A stretch of 64,000 nucleotides of DNA from Gordonia jinhuaensis (GCF_014639795.1 NZ_BMGC01000015.1:24312-88311), one strand, 5' to 3'. Positions 10,154 to 22,100 are shown, numbered from the stretch's first letter. Notes: generated from the letters alone by a model not told the origin. Program-made: numbers and translations.

Positions 10154-11850
10154 TCCGTCGATCGCGCAGACGAGTCAACGGGACCTTCGGAAGGGTTCTG
10201 CGCCGTATCGCGGCGTGGGCCCGCCGTGCCGGACACATGTGGCGGCGGTCGCTGCAGCTGCGTGTCGTCGTGTCGACCCTGCTGCTGTCACTGGTGGTGC
10301 TGTCGGTTCTCGGATTCGTGCTCACCAGTCAGATCACCGATCGGCTGCTCGACCAGAAGCTGCGCGGGGCCACCGAGGAGGTCGAACGGGCGCGCATCGC
10401 CGTCGAACGCGACCTCTCCGGTGCCGAGACCGGGGCGTCGGTGGAGAACCGGCTGCGCCAGACCCGCTCGATCCTCACCGACCGTGACTCCGACGCCACC
10501 AGCACCACCTCCGGGGTGATCGGCGCCTTCGACACCGTGCTGATCGTGCCCAACTCCGGGCCCGCGTCGTTCACCGGAGTCGGGCCCACGAGTGAGATCC
10601 CCGAGAATCTGCGCGAGATGGTGCAGGGCGGGCAGGTGGCCTATCGCTATTCCACGGTCACCGAGCAGTCGGGTCGTACGGTTCCCGCGTTGATCATCGG
10701 CACGCCGGTGAACTCGGGTATCGCCGGACTCGAGCTGTACCTGGTGTTCCCGCTGGCCAACGAGCAGCGCACCGTTGAACTCGTGCGCGGCACGCTATAC
10801 ACCGGCGGCCTGGTGCTGCTGGGTCTGCTCGCGGCCATCGCCTGGCTGGTGTCGAGGCAGGTGGTGATCCCGGTGCGTTCGGCGTCGCGGATTGCCGTCC
10901 GCTTCGCCGACGGCCGGCTCAAGGAACGGATGCCGGTGCGTGGCGAGGACGACATGGCGCGCCTGGCCATGTCGTTCAACGACATGGCCGAGAGCCTGTC
11001 CAAACAGATCCAGCATCTCGAGGAGTTCGGCAGTCTCCAGCGCCAGTTCACCTCCGACGTCAGTCATGAGTTGCGCACGCCGCTGACCACCGTGCGGATG
11101 GCCTCTGACGTGCTCTACGAGGGCCGCGACGAACTCGATCCGGTGCGTAAACGCTCGGTCGAACTGCTCGACAAGGAGCTGGGCCGATTCGAGATGCTGC
11201 TCAACGAGTTGCTCGAGATCTCCCGACACGATGCCGGTGTCGCAGAACTGTCGGCGGAATCGATCAACATGAGCCTGCCGATCAACGCCGCCGTCGACAC
11301 CGTGGCGAGGCTGGCACAGGAGACCGAGACCGAGGTGGTGCTCGACCTGCCGGAGGAGCCGGTGATCGCCGAGGTCGACCCGCGCCGGGTCGAACGCGTA
11401 CTGCGCAATCTGCTGGCCAATGCGATCGACCACGGCGAGCAGAAGCCGGTGGTGCTGACGATGCGCGCCGACGACGATGCGGTGGCGATCACCGTGCGCG
11501 ACCACGGCATCGGTCTGCGTCCGGGGGAGGAGAAGCTGGTGTTCAACCGGTTCTGGCGTTCGGACCCGTCGCGGTTCCGGCGCTCGGGCGGTACCGGACT
11601 GGGCCTGGCGATCTCCATCGAGGATGCGCGGCTGCATCAGGGCAGGCTCGAGGCGTGGGGTGAGCCCGGCGACGGCGCCAACTTCCGCCTCACCCTCCCG
11701 TTGGTGCGGGGCCACAAGGTCTACACGAGTCCGCTGCCACTGCGACCCGTCGATGCCGGCTCATCGGTCGTGGGCGAGGCCGCGCCGGCGGGGCCCGTGA
11801 CCGGCCCGCGGGCCGGTGGCGAGGACTCGCGGAAGGGCGTCGGGGCGTGA
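10150..11850 (+). CDS. mtrB: sensor histidine kinase MtrB
   Basis: Membrane sensor kinase paired with MtrA; 566 aa. Order: basic cytoplasmic start, TM1 near residues 38-59, extracytoplasmic sensor of about 150 residues, TM2 near 216-236, HAMP, dimerisation/phosphoacceptor helix with His306 in [17 protein letters not shown], then an HATPase domain with N-box [13 protein letters not shown]1 DHGIGL and G2 [10 protein letters not shown]. It starts at GTG 10150, overlapping mtrA by 4 bases, and its stop overlaps lpqB in the same way, so mtrA-mtrB-lpqB is one coupled operon. The last ~50 residues are a Gly/Ala-rich tail. Confidence 0.97.
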   Translation: MIRRSRRRVNGTFGRVLRRIAAWARRAGHMWRRSLQLRVVVSTLLLSLVVLSVLGFVLTSQITDRLLDQKLRGATEEVERARIAVERDLSGAETGASVENRLRQTRSILTDRDSDATSTTSGVIGAFDTVLIVPNSGPASFTGVGPTSEIPENLREMVQGGQVAYRYSTVTEQSGRTVPALIIGTPVNSGIAGLELYLVFPLANEQRTVELVRGTLYTGGLVLLGLLAAIAWLVSRQVVIPVRSASRIAVRFADGRLKERMPVRGEDDMARLAMSFNDMAESLSKQIQHLEEFGSLQRQFTSDVSHELRTPLTTVRMASDVLYEGRDELDPVRKRSVELLDKELGRFEMLLNELLEISRHDAGVAELSAESINMSLPINAAVDTVARLAQETETEVVLDLPEEPVIAEVDPRRVERVLRNLLANAIDHGEQKPVVLTMRADDDAVAITVRDHGIGLRPGEEKLVFNRFWRSDPSRFRRSGGTGLGLAISIEDARLHQGRLEAWGEPGDGANFRLTLPLVRGHKVYTSPLPLRPVDAGSSVVGEAAPAGPVTGPRAGGEDSRKGVGA

Positions 11851-13643
11851 GTCGTCGCAGATCTGAGAAGTCGATGCGTCCGGTGCCGCGGCATGCGCGC
11901 CGACGGTCGGCGACGGTGTCGGCCGTACTGGTCGGGCTGCTGGTGCTGGTCCTGAGTGGCTGTGTGTCGATCCCGAATTCATCGAGTCCGCAGCCGATCG
12001 AGTCACTGGAACGTCACGACGTGGTGCCCTCGGCGCCCCGTCCGAGCCCGGGGATGGATCCCGAGTCGCTGGTGCGCTCATTCCTCAAGGCGACCGCCAA
12101 CCCGGCCTCCGGGCATGTCGCCGCCCGCCAGTTCCTCACCTCGTCGGCGATGCGCGATTGGGACGATCGCGGCGACACGATCATCATCTCCGACATCAAC
12201 GTGCTCATCGACGAGCGCAGTGACACCACGTTTTCGATACGGGTGGTGGGTGACAACGACGGGAGCCTGGGCTCCGACGGTCATCTGACCCCGGGCAGCG
12301 GCCGGGTGGAGACCCGGCTGACCCTGATCCGCGAGAACGGTCAGTGGCGTATCGACAGCCTGCCCTCGGGTGTGTTGCTCGACCGTTCGGTGTTCCAGTC
12401 GCTCTACCGTTCCCAGCAGCTGTACTTCCCCAACCACGACGGCGACACGCTGACACCTGACCCACGCTGGCTGTTCCAGCCGGGCAGTCAGCTCGCCGAC
12501 CAGCTGGTGGGCTACCTCGTGCAGGGTCCCTCCGCCAGTATCGGACCGGCTGTGCAGAATCCGATCCCCGCGGGTGCGTCACTGCGCGGGTCGATCGATG
12601 TGGCGACGGGAAGCGGTGTGGAACTGGACTTCTCGGGTCTCAGTGATCTGTCGGAGAAGACGAGGGAACTGCTGGCCGCCGAGGTGATCTGGACGCTGGC
12701 CAAGGCCGACGTCGCCGGTCCCTACCGCATCGACGCCGACGGCGCTCCGTTGATGGATCGATATGCCGACGGCTGGGCGATCGGTGACGTTGGCGAATAC
12801 GATCCGTCGCCGGCGCCGAGTTCGACCATCGGGCTGCACGTGATCCGCGACGGAGCATTGTTGCGTCAGGTCGACGACTCGACGCTCACCCCGGTGACGG
12901 GGACCTTGGGCAGCGCGCGAGGGCTGTTGTCGGCGGCGATCTCCTCGGACGACCAGCGCGCGGCCGGGGTGATCCACGACGACGGCGCCGGTGGCAACGG
13001 GGCCATGATCCTGGCGGTGGGCGCCTACAACTCCGACGACCGGGAGGTGGCACGGGGTGCGACCATCACCCGACCGTCCTTCGAGGGCGGCCACAACACT
13101 GTGTGGGCGGTGATCGACGGGCGGGTGACCGCGGCGGTCACCGACCCGACGACCGGCCAGACAGTGGTCAATCCGGTCGATGCCTCGAGTGTTCCGGGTG
13201 TCGCACGCGGCGCGATCACCGAGCTGCAAGTGTCGCGGGACAGTTCGCGGGCGGCGATGATCGTCGGCGGGCAGGTGGTGGTGGCCGCCATCGCGCACGG
13301 TTCCGACGGCAAGATGTCGCTGGTGCAACCGGGTCGGCTCGGGCTGAATCTGTCGGGTGAGGCGGTGTCGCTGGACTGGGTGTCTGGCGACACCCTGGTG
13401 GTCGCCCTCGACGATCAGGACAACCCGATCGTGCAGATCCCGATCAACGGCAGTCCCGCGGTGGGCCTGCTCAACACCAACCTGACCCCGCCGGTGCGGG
13501 CGGTGGTCGCCGACACCTCCACGATCTACGCCGGTGACAGCCGAGGCGTCCTACGGCTGGGAACCACCAACGGTGAGCCCGATCAGTACTGGAACGAGGT
13601 GGGTCCGACAATGGGCACCCTCGCCATTCCGGTGTTGCCCTGA
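11847..13643 (+). CDS. lpqB: lipoprotein LpqB
   Basis: Exported lipoprotein that modulates MtrAB signalling in mycobacteria. It has 598 aa with an arginine-rich start, hydrophobic segment and lipobox LSGC giving lipidated Cys39. A GerMN-type domain follows (around the [15 protein letters not shown] region) and then a beta-propeller-like LpqB domain. The GTG start overlaps mtrB by 4 bases. The stop codon is followed at once by a 25-nt tandem repeat whose every unit begins with TGA. Confidence 0.95.
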   Translation: MSRRRSEKSMRPVPRHARRRSATVSAVLVGLLVLVLSGCVSIPNSSSPQPIESLERHDVVPSAPRPSPGMDPESLVRSFLKATANPASGHVAARQFLTSSAMRDWDDRGDTIIISDINVLIDERSDTTFSIRVVGDNDGSLGSDGHLTPGSGRVETRLTLIRENGQWRIDSLPSGVLLDRSVFQSLYRSQQLYFPNHDGDTLTPDPRWLFQPGSQLADQLVGYLVQGPSASIGPAVQNPIPAGASLRGSIDVATGSGVELDFSGLSDLSEKTRELLAAEVIWTLAKADVAGPYRIDADGAPLMDRYADGWAIGDVGEYDPSPAPSSTIGLHVIRDGALLRQVDDSTLTPVTGTLGSARGLLSAAISSDDQRAAGVIHDDGAGGNGAMILAVGAYNSDDREVARGATITRPSFEGGHNTVWAVIDGRVTAAVTDPTTGQTVVNPVDASSVPGVARGAITELQVSRDSSRAAMIVGGQVVVAAIAHGSDGKMSLVQPGRLGLNLSGEAVSLDWVSGDTLVVALDDQDNPIVQIPINGSPAVGLLNTNLTPPVRAVVADTSTIYAGDSRGVLRLGTTNGEPDQYWNEVGPTMGTLAIPVLP

Positions 13644-13644
13644 C

Positions 13645-13714
13645 TGACCCTGCCGCCTCGCGGCCCTGGTGACCCTGCCGCCTCGCGGCCCTGAGTGACC
13701 CTGCCGCTCGGCGG
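13645..13714. repeat. ~25-nt tandem repeat directly after the lpqB stop
   Basis: Units at 13645-13669 and 13670-13695 are nearly identical, and a partial third follows from 13696. Each begins with TGACCCTGCCGC. The lpqB stop TGA (13641-13643) lies just before the first unit. Confidence 0.9.
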
Positions 13715-13819
13715 TTGAGTGCCGGGCCCGGCTGTGGACATCCCGGCGATTGTGGACAAGCCGGCGCGCCGGGCGCCCACCCCACCCCGCACGGGGGAGG
13801 GTGCTGCGAGGCTTGCGTT

Positions 13820-14491
13820 GTGGATGTGACGGCGATCGGTCGGGCGCTGGTCGACCTGGCGGTCCCCGCCGCCTGCGGCGGCTGCGGACGACCGGGTGTG
13901 GACTGGTGTGACAGTTGCGACGATCTTCTCTGCGACACACCGCTGCACGTCACTCCTCGGGTGGGACTTCCGGTCGCGGTCTGGGCGGCGGCGCACTATC
14001 GGGATCCACACCGCCGCGCGGTCATCGAGCTCAAGGAATATCGGCGGGTGGATCTGGTGCGGCCGCTGTCGCACTGTCTGGCCTCGTTGCTGATCTGGAT
14101 GGGCCGCCACGGGCAGATCCCCGACCGTGACCGGCTGGTGCTCGTGCCCGCCCCCACCCGCGTGCTGGCCGCGCGCCGCCGCGGCGGTGATCCGGTGACC
14201 AGGGTCGCGCGGGCGGCTGCATCACTGCTCGGCGACCGGGTGACCGTATCGCCGATGGTGAGAACCGCTGCCACAGCGCGCGATTCGACCGGTTTGTCGG
14301 TTGACGGGCGGATCGCCAACATGGCGGATGCGATACACGTGCTCGGTCGCCGCGCACCACCGCCACCGGATGCGGCGGTGGTGCTCGTCGATGACGTGCT
14401 CACCACCGGGTCGACCTGTGCGGCCACGATCGCCGCACTCGCCGGTGCCGGCATCGGGATCGACGTGGTTGCGGTGATCGCCGCTGCCTGA
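13820..14491 (+). CDS. ComF-family phosphoribosyltransferase-like protein (Rv3242c-like)
   Basis: A 223-aa protein of the ComF/GntX family. It has an N-terminal zinc-ribbon-like pair CGGC...CDSC, a middle LVLVPAPTRVLAARRRGGDPV segment and a C-terminal PRPP-binding loop VVLVDDVLTTGST. In competent bacteria ComF takes part in DNA uptake; in mycobacteria the role is not defined, so I do not propose one. I chose GTG at 13820: GAGG sits 8 bases upstream and the product then begins just before the zinc motif. Positioned as Rv3242c, between lpqB and hpf. Confidence 0.88.
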   Translation: MDVTAIGRALVDLAVPAACGGCGRPGVDWCDSCDDLLCDTPLHVTPRVGLPVAVWAAAHYRDPHRRAVIELKEYRRVDLVRPLSHCLASLLIWMGRHGQIPDRDRLVLVPAPTRVLAARRRGGDPVTRVARAAASLLGDRVTVSPMVRTAATARDSTGLSVDGRIANMADAIHVLGRRAPPPPDAAVVLVDDVLTTGSTCAATIAALAGAGIGIDVVAVIAAA

Positions 14492-14563
14492 TCGTCGCTG
14501 TCTGATCGCGGCCGTCTGATCGCGCCCGCCTGATCACTGCTGTCTGATCACTGCCGCCTGGTC
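14489..14563. repeat. 14-nt tandem repeat starting at the comF-like stop codon
   Basis: The pentamer TGATC recurs at 14489, 14503, 14517, 14531 and 14545, with TGGTC at 14559: six units with exact 14-base spacing. The first TGA is the stop codon of the gene. Flanks are degenerate, of the form GYC-TGATC-RC. Confidence 0.9.
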
Positions 14564-14571
14564 GTGCGCGG

Positions 14572-14924
14572 GGACCGCGCACCCCGCGTTGACAACAGGT
14601 GAATCGCGTGCCAATCGTCACCTAATTGGACATGGCCAAATGATGGCGCGGTGCGGGTCTGGGCGCTACGGTCGACTCAACGGCACAATCCCTCACCGCA
14701 GCCGGACGGAGGTGATCACTCACCACCAGGTCGCCCGTGGTGTCATCTGCGGGCCGACATCATTGGCATGACGCCAATTCATCTGTGGCACAACGTATCT
14801 GTGGCACACAGACGCCTGCGTGAATCGTTCCCCTGCGCGAAGTCATCGCTGCGATGCAGCGGCGCGGCGTGCACTGCGGAACCCGCGTCCCGAGGGCGTC
14901 GATCCGACAACATCGGAGGTAACG
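14572..14924 (+). promoter_or_regulatory. hpf upstream region with CCAAT inverted repeats
   Basis: This gap of about 350 bases has no convincing gene. It holds an inverted repeat ATTGGC-N5-GCCAAT at 14762-14778 and, further up near 14611-14629, CCAAT-N9-ATTGG. Both use the same half-site, so one regulator could bind both. ATCTGTGGCACA occurs twice between about 14779 and 14812. A TTGACA hexamer is near 14589, but I could not pair it with a convincing -10. Role inferred from position only. Confidence 0.4.
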
Positions 14925-15683
14925 ATGTCATCATCCCTCGCCCAGTCAACCCGCGCCCAGTCCACTCGAGATCAATCCGCTCGAGATCAGACAACCACCG
15001 ACCCCGGCGATCTCGTGGATCCGTTCGAGATTCCGTCCACCTATGTGCGCGATACCGACACCGACACGTCACCCCTGGCCGAGCCCACCGCGACGATCGT
15101 GGTGAAGGGACGCAATGTCGACGTCCCCGATCACTTCCGGCGCTATGTGGCACAGAAACTCGCTCGGCTCGAGCGCTATGACTCGACCCTGTACCACTTC
15201 GACGTCGAACTCGACCACGAACGCAACCGCCGCCAGTCCAAGAGCTGTCAGCATGTGGAGATCACCGCCCGGGGTAAGGGGCCGGTGGTGCGTGCGGAGG
15301 CGTGTGCGGAGAACTTCTACGCCGCACTCGAGGCGGCGCTGGCCAAGACGCAGTCGCGCCTGCGCCGGATCAAGGACCGGCGCCGGGTGTCCTACGGCAG
15401 CCGCACCCCGATCTCGGTGGCCGAGGCGACCGCCGACGCCGACGTCGAGGTCGACCCGCTCGACGGTGCCGACCCGTACGCGGGAAAGGTCGAACACTAC
15501 GAACCCGGCCACGTCGTGCGGGTCAAGGACCACCCGGCCGAGCCGATGACCGTCGACGACGCGCTCTACCAGATGGAACTCGTCGGGCACGACTTCTTCC
15601 TGTTCCACGACTCGGAGACCGACCGGCCCAGCGTCGTCTACCGGCGCCATGCCTTCGACTACGGGTTGATCCGGCTGGCCTGA
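14925..15683 (+). CDS. hpf: long-form ribosome hibernation promoting factor
   Basis: Dimerises 70S ribosomes into inactive 100S particles in stationary phase or starvation. The 252-aa protein has a disordered, repetitive N-terminus (QSTR/DQ-type repeats, about 50 residues), the conserved HPF N-domain from [17 protein letters not shown], and the long-form C-terminal dimerisation domain ending in [19 protein letters not shown] 14925 is clear: GGAGG lies 5-6 bases upstream. Positioned as Rv3241c, directly before secA. A near-perfect hairpin terminator follows. Confidence 0.95.
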   Translation: MSSSLAQSTRAQSTRDQSARDQTTTDPGDLVDPFEIPSTYVRDTDTDTSPLAEPTATIVVKGRNVDVPDHFRRYVAQKLARLERYDSTLYHFDVELDHERNRRQSKSCQHVEITARGKGPVVRAEACAENFYAALEAALAKTQSRLRRIKDRRRVSYGSRTPISVAEATADADVEVDPLDGADPYAGKVEHYEPGHVVRVKDHPAEPMTVDDALYQMELVGHDFFLFHDSETDRPSVVYRRHAFDYGLIRLA

Positions 15684-15710
15684 CGATTCGCCGGGGGAGA
15701 GGCGACGATC

Positions 15711-15751
15711 CGCGCGCTGGGGTCGGGCGATATGCCCGACCCCAGCGCGCG
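15711..15751 (+). terminator. hairpin after hpf
   Basis: Perfect 18-bp arms (15711-15728 and 15734-15751) enclose a GATAT loop. No U-tract follows, as is common in actinobacteria. It separates hpf from secA. Confidence 0.85.
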
Positions 15752-15843
15752 GTGGCCGTCGCGGCGACGGCCGTGTGGTGGTCGGTACGATGGTGGGCGA
15801 TCTGCCGAGGGTCACACGTGTAAGTCGATCGGATCGAGGGATT

Positions 15844-18642
<2,799 letters not shown>

Positions 18643-18654
<12 letters not shown>

Positions 18655-18699
18655 GACCCAGAAGCGCCGCTGAGACCCAGAAGCGCCGCTAGATTCAGA
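18643..18699. repeat. 19-nt tandem repeat containing the secA stop codon
   Basis: Units at 18643-18661 and 18662-18680 are identical; a third, partly diverged, runs to about 18699. The secA TGA lies inside unit 1, so units 2 and 3 repeat the last codons and the stop outside the gene. Confidence 0.9.
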
Positions 18700-18789
18700 G
18701 GCGCCGCCGAGCCCGCTCGCGGGCGCGTCACCGGACAACTGTCGGACGCGTAACCGACGATCTGCAACCGCAGACGCCGGTCATGCGTC

Positions 18790-18807
18790 TGAGGTTGCAT
18801 GACCTCA
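18790..18807. promoter_or_regulatory. palindrome over the start of the DUF6459 gene
   Basis: TGAGGT-N6-ACCTCA, with TGCATG in the middle, covers the ATG at 18799 and its GAGG ribosome binding site. It could be an operator or an mRNA hairpin that hides the start. No experiment or known motif supports either. Confidence 0.35.
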
Positions 18808-19359
18808 CATGCGCTGATCGATTCTGCTGCGCCGACCTGTCGCCCCGCAGTCGGCCTCGCTGTGCCCGCAGCCCACAACGCCGCAGCCCACAACGCCGCA
18901 GCCCACAACGCCGCAGCCCACAACGCCGCAGCCCACAACGCCGCACCCGCAGCCGGTACCGCTTCGGCCGGTTCCGATCGGCCGGCGGCGGTGTCGGCGC
19001 CCCCGGATGCTGATCTGCGGCCACTCGCGGCCACCGCGGTGCGGCGCATTCTCGAGGTGCTCGACCGGCGACGTCGCGTCGAACAGGTCGCGTCCATGTG
19101 CGCGCCGCATGTGCTCGACCAGCTCCGCGTGATCACCCGCGGCCGGGCCGGTGCCGGCAGTGCCGCGGTGGTGTCACGAGTTCACCTGCAACGCAGCGAT
19201 TCCGGCGCCATCGAGGTGTTCGCCACCTATCGGCGGGGTGAGCGCACCCATGCGCTCGCCGCCCGACTCGAACACAGTGAGGTCCGTGAGCGGGTGACGC
19301 CGGGTGGTCCGCGACGCAAAGTCCGTCGATGGACCGTGGTCGCCCTCGCGGTGGGGTGA
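18799..19359 (+). CDS. Rv3235-family protein (DUF6459)
   Basis: A 186-aa protein. The N-terminal half is Ala-rich and disordered with the pentapeptide AAHNA repeated five times, encoded by five 15-nt units. The C-terminal ~95 residues hold the conserved part: VRRILEVLDRRRRVEQVASM, LDQLRVITR, VHLQRSDSGAIEVFATYRRGERTHALAARLE and a basic WTVVALAVG end. The family lies beside secA in many actinobacteria, which suggests a link with secretion, but no function is established. GAGG is 4 bases before the ATG. Confidence 0.8.
   Translation: MTSHALIDSAAPTCRPAVGLAVPAAHNAAAHNAAAHNAAAHNAAAHNAAPAAGTASAGSDRPAAVSAPPDADLRPLAATAVRRILEVLDRRRRVEQVASMCAPHVLDQLRVITRGRAGAGSAAVVSRVHLQRSDSGAIEVFATYRRGERTHALAARLEHSEVRERVTPGGPRRKVRRWTVVALAVG
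18868..18942. repeat. 15-nt tandem repeat, 5 identical units
   Basis: Five back-to-back copies of GCAGCCCACAACGCC, identical at the base level, encode Ala-Ala-His-Asn-Ala. Perfect identity suggests recent expansion. Confidence 0.95.
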
Positions 19360-19378
19360 CGGGCACTACCATCACCTC

Positions 19379-19486
19379 ATGCCTATGACGGAGCTCGCGG
19401 TGACCGGATCCGCTGGCCGACGCGACGATGCGGGTGCGGACCTTCCCAGGATCACGGTGGCCGGGGGTGCCGACACCACATGGTGA
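19379..19486 (+). CDS. candidate leader peptide coupled to the WS/DGAT homologue
   Basis: A 35-codon ORF beginning ATG-CCT-ATG and ending TTW-stop. A -10-like TACCAT (19367-19372) lies 6 bases before the ATG, which would make the mRNA leaderless. Its TGA (19484-19486) overlaps a GTG at 19483 of the downstream gene in the 4-base GTGA arrangement, so the two could be translationally coupled. The peptide has no recognisable domain. Evidence is positional only. Confidence 0.4.
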   Translation: MPMTELAVTGSAGRRDDAGADLPRITVAGGADTTW

Positions 19487-20868
19487 ATCGGCTGTCGGAC
19501 GACGACGCGGCCTTCTTCGAGGCGGATCAGCGCGGATCCACCGACCACGTGGTGTTCGTGCTGGTACTCGAGCGCGGTGAACGCGGACTCGACTACCAGC
19601 GGCTGATGACCACGGTCGAGGAACGGCTCCAGTTCGCCCCGCGCTATCGGCAATGTGTGCGCACCGGTGTCGGCCTGTCGCACCCGGCGTGGGTCGACGA
19701 CCACGACTTCGACATCACCTACCACGTACGGCGATCGGCGTTGCCCAGCCCCGGCGCCGACGAGCAGCTCTACGACCTGGTGGAACGACTGATCTCACGG
19801 CCGCTGGACCCCACCAGGCCGCTGTGGGAGATGAATCTCGTCGAGGGGCTCAGCGGTGGGCGGGTCGCCGTGATCACCAAGACGCACCGAGCGGTGGTGT
19901 CGGCGTCGTCGCCGGACATCTCCGAGGTGCTCCTCGACGACACGGTGACCCCTGATCACATCGCCGAGGACATCTGGCTGCCCGAGCGCGAACCCGGAGG
20001 TGTGGAACTCGCGGTCGCCGAGCTGATGCGGCTCGCGACACATCCGTGGCGCGTGGCCGAGACCGCATATCTGTTCGGGCCCTCATGGCTGGCGGGGCGG
20101 GCCATCGCGGGCGTGACTCGGCGTGCCCGCGATCTGCTCGGTGGTTCGGCGTCGGCGCCGCAGAACGCACTGAACGGTCCGGTCGGAAACCACCGGCGTT
20201 TCGCGGTGGTCTCGGTGGGTATCGACCGGATCGAGTCCATTGCCGCCGACGACGGGGTGAGCGTCGACGTGATCGTGCTCGCCGCGCTCAGCGGTGCACT
20301 GCGCCGCTGGTTGGCCTCGCGGGTTCCCGCGGTGTCGTCCTCGGAGTCGGTTCGCGTGATGTTGCCCGACGGGCCGGCGGGGACCGCTGAGCCGCACGAC
20401 GTCGACATCGACCGCCGCTGGGTGGCCGACGGGCTGCGTGGCACCGTGGTCGATCTGCCGGTGGGAGAGTCCAATCCGTCGATCCGGATCGCCCACATAT
20501 CCCATTCGAGTTCCAAACACCGTCAGGTTCTCGACCGGAGATTCGACGGGCGGCCGATGCCCTCGGCCGCGACCGTGCACGCGTTGGCCGCCCGCGCCGT
20601 CCATACGCTGCGCAACGGTGACTTCAATGTGCCGTTCGCGGTCGGGATCGGCTCGTCGGGTCCGCGCTATCTCGCAGGCAACCGGCTGCTCGCCGCGCTC
20701 CCGGTGCCGGTGCTCGTCAACGACCGCGTCTTGGCGATCGGGGCGACCGCCTACGACGGCGACCTCCATTTCGCCTTCACCGCCGACCGTGATGCGGTGT
20801 GGGATCTCGAGACCCTGCCCGGTTACGTCGAGGAATCGCTCGACGAACTCGACGAGAGGACACGATGA
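19483..20868 (+). CDS. WS/DGAT-like acyltransferase homologue with degenerate active site
   Basis: A 461-aa protein of the wax ester synthase/diacylglycerol acyltransferase family, in the place of Rv3233c/Rv3234c (tgs3), which are split in M. tuberculosis but joined here. The N-terminus NRLSDDDAAFFEAD and the segment SRPLDPTRPLWEMNLVEGL are family marks. The catalytic HHxxxDG motif reads HRAVVSA (residues 135-141): the second His, the Asp and the Gly are all replaced. The protein is thus probably not a normal acyltransferase. Start is GTG 19483 (coupled) or ATG 19480. It overlaps the next gene by 4 bases. Confidence 0.82.
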   Translation: MNRLSDDDAAFFEADQRGSTDHVVFVLVLERGERGLDYQRLMTTVEERLQFAPRYRQCVRTGVGLSHPAWVDDHDFDITYHVRRSALPSPGADEQLYDLVERLISRPLDPTRPLWEMNLVEGLSGGRVAVITKTHRAVVSASSPDISEVLLDDTVTPDHIAEDIWLPEREPGGVELAVAELMRLATHPWRVAETAYLFGPSWLAGRAIAGVTRRARDLLGGSASAPQNALNGPVGNHRRFAVVSVGIDRIESIAADDGVSVDVIVLAALSGALRRWLASRVPAVSSSESVRVMLPDGPAGTAEPHDVDIDRRWVADGLRGTVVDLPVGESNPSIRIAHISHSSSKHRQVLDRRFDGRPMPSAATVHALAARAVHTLRNGDFNVPFAVGIGSSGPRYLAGNRLLAALPVPVLVNDRVLAIGATAYDGDLHFAFTADRDAVWDLETLPGYVEESLDELDERTR

Positions 20869-21473
20869 GGGTGTATCTGCCCGCCACACTGGCGATGCTG
20901 ATGGCGTTGAACGAGACCGGGGAGTTCACGCCGGTCAGCGGGACGGGCTTCGCCCTCACGCCCGCGTTGCGCGAGGCCTACACCTCCGGCGACGACGACG
21001 AGTTGTCGGAGGTGGCGATGCGTGAGGCGGCGCGGGCGTCGCTGCGTCTGCTGGCCGCTGAGCAGTCCGATGCACCTGCGCACTCCGACGCTGAGCAGTC
21101 CGATGCGCCCGCGCACTCCGACACCGGGCAGTCCGACGACACCGGGCAGTCGGATGCATCCGGGAAGGCGGCGGGGGAGAGTGCACTGCCGACGCGGCGC
21201 GCGGTGGTCGCCGCCGACGTCGACGACGTGACGCTGCGGCCTGACCTCGACGCCGCGGTGGTGCGGGTGGGCGGGACGATCCCGTTGTCGTCGGTGGCCT
21301 CGGTTCACGTCGACGGCGGTGACGCCGAGGCGAGCGTGCGCGCGGCGACGGAGGTGGTCGATGCCGCCGACCTCGGCGACGAGGATGCGGAACTGGTGAT
21401 CGGCGACGTCGAGGATCACGACCTCGGCTGGTATGCCACGCAGGAGCTGCCGTTCCTGCTCGAACTGCTCTGA
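20865..21473 (+). CDS. DUF6912-family protein (Rv3231c-like)
   Basis: A 202-aa protein of unknown function. The start MRVYLPATLAMLMALNETGE and the C-terminal half (VVAADVDDVTLRPD..., LGWYATQELPFLLELL) are the conserved parts. Between them lies a low-complexity insert of about 40 residues made of AEQSDAPAHSD and TGQSD repeats, from a 33-nt unit duplicated at 21057-21122. The ATG overlaps the preceding stop (ATGA), so it is co-translated with the WS/DGAT homologue. Its 3' end overlaps the convergent acetyltransferase gene by 58 bases. Confidence 0.8.
   Translation: MRVYLPATLAMLMALNETGEFTPVSGTGFALTPALREAYTSGDDDELSEVAMREAARASLRLLAAEQSDAPAHSDAEQSDAPAHSDTGQSDDTGQSDASGKAAGESALPTRRAVVAADVDDVTLRPDLDAAVVRVGGTIPLSSVASVHVDGGDAEASVRAATEVVDAADLGDEDAELVIGDVEDHDLGWYATQELPFLLELL
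21057..21122. repeat. 33-nt tandem repeat, 2 units, in the DUF6912 gene
   Basis: Units 21057-21089 and 21090-21122 differ at one base, and shorter 15-18 nt derivatives follow to about 21160. The repeat is in frame and lies in the disordered insert. Confidence 0.9.
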
Positions 21474-22015
21474 CCGGCATCACGCCGCAGCATCGCCCAT
21501 GAATCGGTGGACGTCCATTCGCCCTTGCACCAGTCCGCCTCGACGGCACGCCCTTCGTGACGAAACCCCAGGCGTGTGAGCAGAGCGGCTGCGGGGGCGT
21601 TGCGGACATCGGTGATCGCGCACACGCGGTGTGCGCGTTGGGTTTCGAACAGCTCACCGACAAGTGCATCCAATGCCTCGGTGGCCAGACCGCGACCGCG
21701 CCCTGCGGGTGCGACGGTGACGCCGACCTCGTAGGTGTCGGGTTGCTCGGCGAGTGCGTGGACCGCGAGATCGCCGACCAGCGTCGGGGCGTCGCGGAGA
21801 CGCACACCGATCTGCAACCACTGTCCCGATCGGCTGGCGATGGAGTCCGGTTGTCCGGCCACGAGTTCCGCCGCGTCGGTGCGGGAGTAATCGGTGGTCC
21901 ACGACTGGAAGCGCGCGGTGCCGGGGTCGCGACGGTAGGCGACGAACTCGGTCAGATCGGCTGTCGTCAGCGGCGACAGCACCACACGGCGGGTCACGAT
22001 GGGGAAGTCGATCAC
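21416..22015 (-). CDS. GNAT-family N-acetyltransferase
   Basis: A 199-aa RimJ/RimL-type acetyltransferase. It begins TRRVVLSPLTTADLTEFVAYRRDP; the acetyl-CoA loop is VTVAPAGRGRGLATEAL and the late NAPAAALLTRLGFRHEGR segment is typical. The substrate is unknown; relatives acetylate ribosomal protein N-termini or small amines. The GTG start at 22015 is preceded by GGGA only. The last 19 codons overlap the convergent DUF6912 gene, an unusually long tail-to-tail overlap with both frames supported. Confidence 0.82.
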   Translation of the reverse strand: MIDFPIVTRRVVLSPLTTADLTEFVAYRRDPGTARFQSWTTDYSRTDAAELVAGQPDSIASRSGQWLQIGVRLRDAPTLVGDLAVHALAEQPDTYEVGVTVAPAGRGRGLATEALDALVGELFETQRAHRVCAITDVRNAPAAALLTRLGFRHEGRAVEADWCKGEWTSTDSWAMLRRDAGQSSSSRNGSSCVAYQPRS

Positions 22016-22100
22016 TCCCGCGACGCTAGAGCACCGCCCGCGACATCATCGGCGCGGGCGGTGCGGTGCGGGCAACCCGCATGCGGGCTGCCCGAGCTCG

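Noticed and set aside
14489..14563. Possible CRISPR array (14-nt repeat)
   Set aside because: Units are directly adjacent without spacers and too short; no cas genes.
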